DNA of 64,000 bases. It comes from Candidatus Blautia faecipullorum. GTDB lineage: Bacteria; Bacillota; Clostridia; Lachnospirales; Lachnospiraceae. A program made the position numbers and the translations under genes. A model generated the notes under the pieces. That model saw only the letters and a list, made by a program, of their open reading frames with translations. It was not told the origin of the DNA and did not search any database. Shown here in pieces: positions 58,921 through 64,000 of the stretch; within the stretch, counting starts at the first letter, position 1, and the number at the start of each line of letters is the position of its first letter. The stretch covers positions 21,029 to 85,028 of the forward strand of contig DXEG01000008.1 of the NCBI GenBank assembly GCA_019115125.1. The letters run 5' to 3'.

Positions 58921-60393
58921 ATGTTAAAAAGTTGGAATCCTCCGGAAACTCCCGACAAAGAAGAGATTGCCGGACGTCTGGAAAAGGCAAAGGGTAAGCT
59001 TTATGAGCTTCAGATGAAGATCAAGGAGCATAAGGTTCCGGTGCTGGTTCTGTTTGAGGGATGGAGCTCGGCCGGCAAGGGCAGTATGATCGGCCGGGTG
59101 ATCAAAAATATTGATCCCAGATTTTTTAAGGTGGCGACGATGTCCGCGCCCACTGAGGACGAGCTCCGCCGTCCGTTCCTGTACCGTTATATGCGTCAGA
59201 TCCCGGAGCAGGGCAAATTTACCTTCCTGGATTCCGGTTGGATGGAAGAGACCACAAAAGCGGTGCTGGAGGGAAAGCTTTCAGGAGAGGATTACGAGAA
59301 GCGGATCGACAGCATTAAGCGTTTCGAGAGACAGCTTACAGATAACGGCTATCTGGTGGTAAAATACTTCATGCATATAGATAAAAACCAGCAGGCGAAA
59401 CGAATGAAAGGGCTGCTTTCCGGTGAGGATACCCAGTGGAGGGTACAGAAATTCGACCAGTGGCAGAACGAGCATTACGGAAAATGCGAGAAGGTTTATG
59501 ACCGATATCTGAAGGATACCAATATGTCTACGTCTCCCTGGTATATCGTGGACGCTGAGAACAAGAAATGGGCGGAGCTTCAGGTGCTTGAGACTCTGGT
59601 AAGCAATATTGAGGTGGCCCTTCAGAATCAGATGCATTCCGTTCCGATCCTGCAGAATGTATTTCCGCTTGTCAAGATGCCGAAGCTTCAGGATGTGGAG
59701 CTGGAAGGCAAGGTGATCGAGGAGGAAGCGTACAGAAAAGAGCTGAAAGAGCTTCAGAAACGTCTGAGAGAGCTGCACAACCGCGTATACCGGAAACGTG
59801 TTCCTGTGATCATTACCTATGAGGGCTGGGACGCCGCGGGCAAGGGCGGCAACATCAAAAGAATTACCGGCGCGCTGGATCCCAGGGGCTATGAGGTGCA
59901 TCCCATCGCAAGTCCTGAACCTCATGAAAAAGCCCGCCATTATCTGTGGAGATTCTGGACGAGACTTCCCAAGGACGGACATATCGCTATTTTTGACCGG
60001 ACCTGGTATGGCCGCGTGATGGTGGAGCGTCTGGAGGGCTTCTGCTCGGAAAACGACTGGAAGCGGGCATATAATGAAATGAATGAGTTTGAGAAGGAGC
60101 TTCACGACTGGGGCGCCGTGATCATTAAATTCTGGGTGCAGATCGACAAGGACACACAGCTTGAGCGTTTTACGGACCGTCAGAACAATCCGGAAAAGCA
60201 GTGGAAGATTACAGATGAGGACTGGCGCAACAGAGAAAAATGGGATCTGTATGAGGACGCGGTAAACGAGATGCTGAAAAAGACCAGCACAACCTTCGCC
60301 CCCTGGCATATTCTTGAATCTGTAGATAAAAAATACGCCCGTATCAAGGCGCTGAAAATTGTAATTGAAGAATTGGAAAAGGCTCTGGAGTAA
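58921..60393 (+). CDS. Two-domain PPK2 family polyphosphate kinase/phosphotransferase
   Basis: A 490-aa protein with two tandem PPK2 domains. The first has Walker A GWSSAGKG at 47-54; the second has GWDAAGKGG at about 301-309, followed by FWTRLPKDGHIAIFDRTWYG, the lid and Walker B region. The double-domain class II enzymes (Pap) move phosphate from polyphosphate to AMP, giving ADP; only the second domain is usually fully active. Here the first domain has a shorter motif set (FLDSGWMEET for FDRTWYG), in line with that. AGGTGG precedes ATG 58921. Monocistronic. Confidence 0.9.
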   Translation: MLKSWNPPETPDKEEIAGRLEKAKGKLYELQMKIKEHKVPVLVLFEGWSSAGKGSMIGRVIKNIDPRFFKVATMSAPTEDELRRPFLYRYMRQIPEQGKFTFLDSGWMEETTKAVLEGKLSGEDYEKRIDSIKRFERQLTDNGYLVVKYFMHIDKNQQAKRMKGLLSGEDTQWRVQKFDQWQNEHYGKCEKVYDRYLKDTNMSTSPWYIVDAENKKWAELQVLETLVSNIEVALQNQMHSVPILQNVFPLVKMPKLQDVELEGKVIEEEAYRKELKELQKRLRELHNRVYRKRVPVIITYEGWDAAGKGGNIKRITGALDPRGYEVHPIASPEPHEKARHYLWRFWTRLPKDGHIAIFDRTWYGRVMVERLEGFCSENDWKRAYNEMNEFEKELHDWGAVIIKFWVQIDKDTQLERFTDRQNNPEKQWKITDEDWRNREKWDLYEDAVNEMLKKTSTTFAPWHILESVDKKYARIKALKIVIEELEKALE

Positions 60394-60412
60394 GAGCCCT
60401 CTGCCCAGAGCC

Positions 60413-60451
60413 AAAGGAGCGCCGGGGACGATCCCCGGCGCTCCTTTTTTT
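60413..60451. terminator. Intrinsic terminator
   Basis: A perfect 16-bp stem AAAGGAGCGCCGGGGA/TCCCCGGCGCTCCTTT (60413-60428, 60432-60447) with a T run, between convergent PPK2 and nrdR genes. Confidence 0.93.
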
Positions 60452-60516
60452 CTGGCGTCAAAGCCGGCCGACGGAAATGGCTGCCAGGAGCGCTCCCGCC
60501 GTATGCCGGAATATGG

Positions 60517-60969
60517 TCAGGGTTCCATAAATTTCTTCAGCTCGTCCATAAAGGTACTGACATCCTTAAATTCCCGGTAAACAGAGGCAAAACGAACATA
60601 TGCCACCGCGTCCAGATGCTGAAGATGCTCCATGACGATCTCCCCGATCTGGCTGCTGGAGATTTCTCTGTCGGCGCGGTCAAAAATGGCGCCTTCTATG
60701 GAATCTATCATTGTTTCAATCGTTTCTACAGGAATCGGTCTTTTGTAGCAGGCTCTCAAAATTCCATCCTGGATCTTGCTCCGGTCATACTGTTCTCTGG
60801 TCTGATCCTTTTTAATTACGCTCAGCGGAATGGTCTCAACTTTTTCGTAGGTGGTAAAACGCTTCCCGCAGGATTCGCACATCCGCCTTCTCCGGATGGA
60901 ATTCGTATCGTCCACAGGCCTGGAATCAACGACTCTGGTATTATCCTGACCGCAAAACGGGCATTTCAT
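60517..60969 (-). CDS. nrdR: Transcriptional repressor NrdR
   Basis: A 150-aa regulator of ribonucleotide reductase genes. The N-terminal zinc ribbon is CPFCGQDNTRVVDSR...CESCGKRF, and the ATP-cone domain (IPLSVIKKDQTREQYDRSKI) follows. It binds NrdR boxes when ATP/dATP occupancy changes. The frame extends upstream to 61005, but the conserved MKCPFC start is at 60969 with AGGGGAG before it. Length is normal. Clustering with sigG and ylmC is common in Clostridia. Confidence 0.95.
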   Translation of the reverse strand: MKCPFCGQDNTRVVDSRPVDDTNSIRRRRMCESCGKRFTTYEKVETIPLSVIKKDQTREQYDRSKIQDGILRACYKRPIPVETIETMIDSIEGAIFDRADREISSSQIGEIVMEHLQHLDAVAYVRFASVYREFKDVSTFMDELKKFMEP

Positions 60970-61112
60970 GGCGCACTCCCCTTTCTCGCCTTTATATGGG
61001 CACATTATACTATAAATTTTCTTTTTATGTCAACAAATCTTCCCCCTGAGTTACTGATTTTTCGTATATTCCTGATTTTTTTGAATAGAAATAAACAAAA
61101 ACAGGTATCGCC

Positions 61113-61376
61113 ATGCGTTTATGCGAGCTGAAACAAAAAGAAGTGATAAATACCTGCACCTGCCGCAGTCTTGGATGCCCCATAGATGTGGAATTTGACT
61201 GCGCGACCGGAAGGCTTACAGCTCTGATCGTGCCGGGGCCGGGCAGATTTTTCTGTTTTTTCGGCAGAGAGAGCGAGTATGTGATCCCCTGGAAATGCAT
61301 CTGCCAGATCGGAGACGACATTATCCTGGTGGAGATCCAGGAAGAAAAATGCTTCCATAAGGACCGTCTGCCGTAA
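61113..61376 (+). CDS. YlmC/YmxH-family PRC-barrel sporulation protein
   Basis: An 87-aa PRC-barrel-like protein of the YlmC/YmxH family. Conserved features are the start MRLCELKQKEVINTC, GCPIDVEFD and VIPWKCICQIGDDIILVE. The family is limited to endospore formers and lies near sigG or spoIIR genes; its exact role is unclear. It is followed 104 bases later by sigG. Confidence 0.85.
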   Translation: MRLCELKQKEVINTCTCRSLGCPIDVEFDCATGRLTALIVPGPGRFFCFFGRESEYVIPWKCICQIGDDIILVEIQEEKCFHKDRLP

Positions 61377-61480
61377 ATTTGTCAAGGGCTTTTATTTTTT
61401 ATATTTTTCCGAAAAAAGTATATTTCTCCTTCAGTCTGAGAATCATTTTTAGTACCAAAAGATTGAAGGAGGATGGTTCG

Positions 61481-62260
61481 ATGACACTTAATAAAGTAGA
61501 AATCTGCGGGGTCAACACCTCTAAACTTCCTGTACTGAAGCCTGAGGAAAAAGATGAGCTGTTCCGCAGGATCAAGGAGGGGGATATGGAGGCGAGAGAT
61601 ATCTACATCAAGGGAAATCTCCGGCTCGTGTTAAGTGTTATCAAGCGTTTTCAGAACAGCAGTGAAAACGCGGACGATCTTTTTCAGATTGGCTGCATTG
61701 GGCTTATGAAGGCCATCGACAATTTTGACACTACGCTGAACGTGAAGTTTTCTACTTACGCAGTGCCTATGATCATTGGGGAGATCAGAAGGTATCTGCG
61801 GGATAACAACAGTATCCGGGTCAGCAGATCGCTGAGAGATATCGCTTACAAGGCCATTTACGCCAAAGAAAGCTATACGAAGGAGCATTTGAAGGAACCG
61901 ACTCTGGCTGAGATTTCGGAGGAGATCGGTATTGAAAAAGAGTTGATCGTCTATGCCATGGACGCGATCCAGAATCCTGTAAGCCTTTTTGAGCCGGTGT
62001 ATTCAGAGGGAGGAGATACCCTCTATGTCATGGATCAGATCAGCGATAAAAAAAACCGTGAGGATCACTGGATAGAGAACCTTTCATTGAAGGAGGCCAT
62101 GCAGAGACTTACGGACAGAGAGAAACATATTATTGAAATGAGATTTTATGAGGGAAAAACCCAGATGGAGGTGGCCCAGGAAGTAGGAATTTCCCAGGCA
62201 CAGGTCAGCCGTCTGGAAAAAAATGCCCTGAAAAGCATGAGGAATTTTCTCAGAACATAA
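61481..62260 (+). CDS. sigG: Forespore-specific RNA polymerase sigma factor SigG
   Basis: A 259-aa sigma-70-family factor. The N-terminus MTLNKVEICGVNTSKLPVL is the SigG signature. Region 2 includes NADDLFQIGCIGLMKAIDNFD and region 4 the helix-turn-helix EVAQEVGISQAQVSRLEK. SigG runs late forespore gene expression in sporulation, so the host forms or once formed endospores. AAGGAGG precedes ATG 61481; the longer frame from 61379 includes leader DNA. Confidence 0.95.
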   Translation: MTLNKVEICGVNTSKLPVLKPEEKDELFRRIKEGDMEARDIYIKGNLRLVLSVIKRFQNSSENADDLFQIGCIGLMKAIDNFDTTLNVKFSTYAVPMIIGEIRRYLRDNNSIRVSRSLRDIAYKAIYAKESYTKEHLKEPTLAEISEEIGIEKELIVYAMDAIQNPVSLFEPVYSEGGDTLYVMDQISDKKNREDHWIENLSLKEAMQRLTDREKHIIEMRFYEGKTQMEVAQEVGISQAQVSRLEKNALKSMRNFLRT

Positions 62261-62270
62261 ATATAAAAAA

Positions 62271-62306
62271 CATCTGCGCCGGAACCATCAGGTTCCGGCG
62301 CAGATG
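62271..62306 (-). terminator. Intrinsic terminator of gdhA
   Basis: A perfect 16-bp stem CATCTGCGCCGGAACC/GGTTCCGGCGCAGATG with a 4-base loop. On the minus strand it is followed by TTTTTTATATTT, so it mainly ends gdhA; the convergent sigG transcript may also stop here. Confidence 0.9.
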
Positions 62307-62328
62307 CGGCAGGGATCTGTATGAAAAA

Positions 62329-63675
<1,347 letters not shown>

Positions 63676-63717
63676 TCATCCAAATTGTAAATGCTGACCC
63701 TGTCAGCGTCCAGGACT

Positions 63718-63746
63718 ATTATACACGAAAGTGGTAAAGTTGAAAA
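63718..63746 (-). promoter_or_regulatory. Candidate gdhA promoter
   Basis: On the minus strand TTTTCA (63746-63741), 17 bases, TATAAT (63723-63718). A small GCTGAC/GTCAGC hairpin (63693-63707) lies in the 5' leader. Confidence 0.55.
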
Positions 63747-63786
63747 GAGCCGGATGAAAAAAATTTATTGTCCCTTGAATGAAAAT

Positions 63787-63871
63787 CTAAATTCCACCTC
63801 TATGCTGAATTTAGTCTTACACTCCTACGACTGTTCTTAGGCTCCTGAGCCTGAGGCACCACATAAGCCAT
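63787..63871 (-). pseudogene. Possible insertion-sequence remnant with end hairpin
   Basis: On the minus strand a 23-codon frame from 63871 reads MAYVVPQAQEPKNSRRSVRL then NSA and stop (63802-63800). It looks like a protein C-terminus with no upstream body. A perfect 8-bp hairpin CTAAATTC/GAATTTAG (63787-63794, 63807-63814) overlaps its end. A short basic tail with a subterminal hairpin recalls the right end of IS200/IS605-type elements, but this is a guess. The rest of the 320-base gap 63664-63983 holds the gdhA promoter and the hairpin at 63904. Confidence 0.3.
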
Positions 63872-63903
63872 CTTAGAGTATAATTATCATTGGCAAAAAT
63901 AAA

Positions 63904-63927
63904 GGGAAGAGATCGAAACCTCTTCCC
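63904..63927. other. Hairpin GGGAAGAG/CTCTTCCC
   Basis: A perfect 8-bp stem with an 8-base loop lies 56 bases before the last start codon. No T run follows; it could be a leader structure. Confidence 0.4.
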
Positions 63928-63983
63928 AATCATACAGATTTATCTTATTGTTTAATTGACGAGAAAAAACATAAGGAGTCTGT

Positions 63984-64000
63984 ATGATGAGTTCAATGAT
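63984..64000 (+). CDS. Start of a gene running off the window
   Basis: AAGGAG at 63972-63977 precedes ATGATGAGTTCAATG. ATG 63984 or 63987 could start the gene, giving M(M)SSM. Too short to identify. Confidence 0.5.

Noticed and set aside
59281-60414. A 377-aa open frame on the minus strand
   Set aside because: Antisense to the conserved PPK2 gene with no family features.

Overview
The window reads as a chromosome segment of an anaerobic, spore-forming member of the Clostridia, most like a gut Lachnospiraceae (inference). Support: a forespore sigma factor (sigG) with a ylmC-type gene, NrdR, three glycyl radical enzymes with an activase, corrinoid methyl-transfer proteins, ferredoxin-type oxidoreductases and strong AGGAGG ribosome binding sites. 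No rRNA, tRNA, CRISPR array or intact transposon was seen.

Region 1 (1-25.2 kb) is one large catabolic locus. It opens with a Dpp/Opp-type ABC importer (permease, two ATPases), then an isocitrate-lyase-superfamily lyase, an MtaA/CmuA-type methyltransferase on the minus strand and a short-chain dehydrogenase. Next come two paralogous 815-residue glycyl radical enzymes (GREs) flanking a methyltetrahydrofolate methyltransferase and its corrinoid protein. They are followed by an FMN/FAD/Fe-S ene-reductase-like enzyme, an iron alcohol dehydrogenase, a LysR regulator, the GRE activase, a D-2-hydroxyacid dehydrogenase, a third GRE, a MATE exporter, a second URO-D-family protein and a LacI regulator. 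The combination suggests uptake, demethylation through a corrinoid protein to tetrahydrofolate, radical bond cleavage and redox processing of one substrate family. The substrate is unknown. This is the best candidate here for an undescribed pathway.

Region 2 (25.2-33.6 kb): a HipB-like regulator followed by a deleted hipA toxin gene, a ferredoxin-type aldo/keto reductase behind a MerR-type promoter with a 19-bp spacer, a five-gene GntR/ABC operon on the minus strand, and an ArsR-controlled metal module (separate HMA-domain protein plus P1B-ATPase).

Region 3 (33.6-49.9 kb): a 2-hydroxyacyl-CoA-dehydratase-family pair in which one subunit is fused to its ATPase activator, AraC with a GH13 alpha-glucosidase, a NUDIX hydrolase, a heterodimeric ABC exporter with a LysR gene, a YkgJ-type cysteine-cluster protein, and a MarR-controlled second heterodimeric ABC exporter.

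Region 4 (49.9-52.5 kb) is an AT-rich island: MerR, a truncated peptide, an XRE repressor with paired operators, and a repeat-rich secreted acidic protein. Region 5 (52.5-64 kb) returns to core-like DNA: MarR with a MATE exporter, a HAD phosphatase and a beta-glucoside/sucrose-type PTS sharing an identical 14-bp LacI operator, a LacI regulator, a two-domain PPK2 kinase, nrdR, ylmC, sigG and gdhA. The right edge holds a possible insertion-sequence remnant and the start of one more gene.
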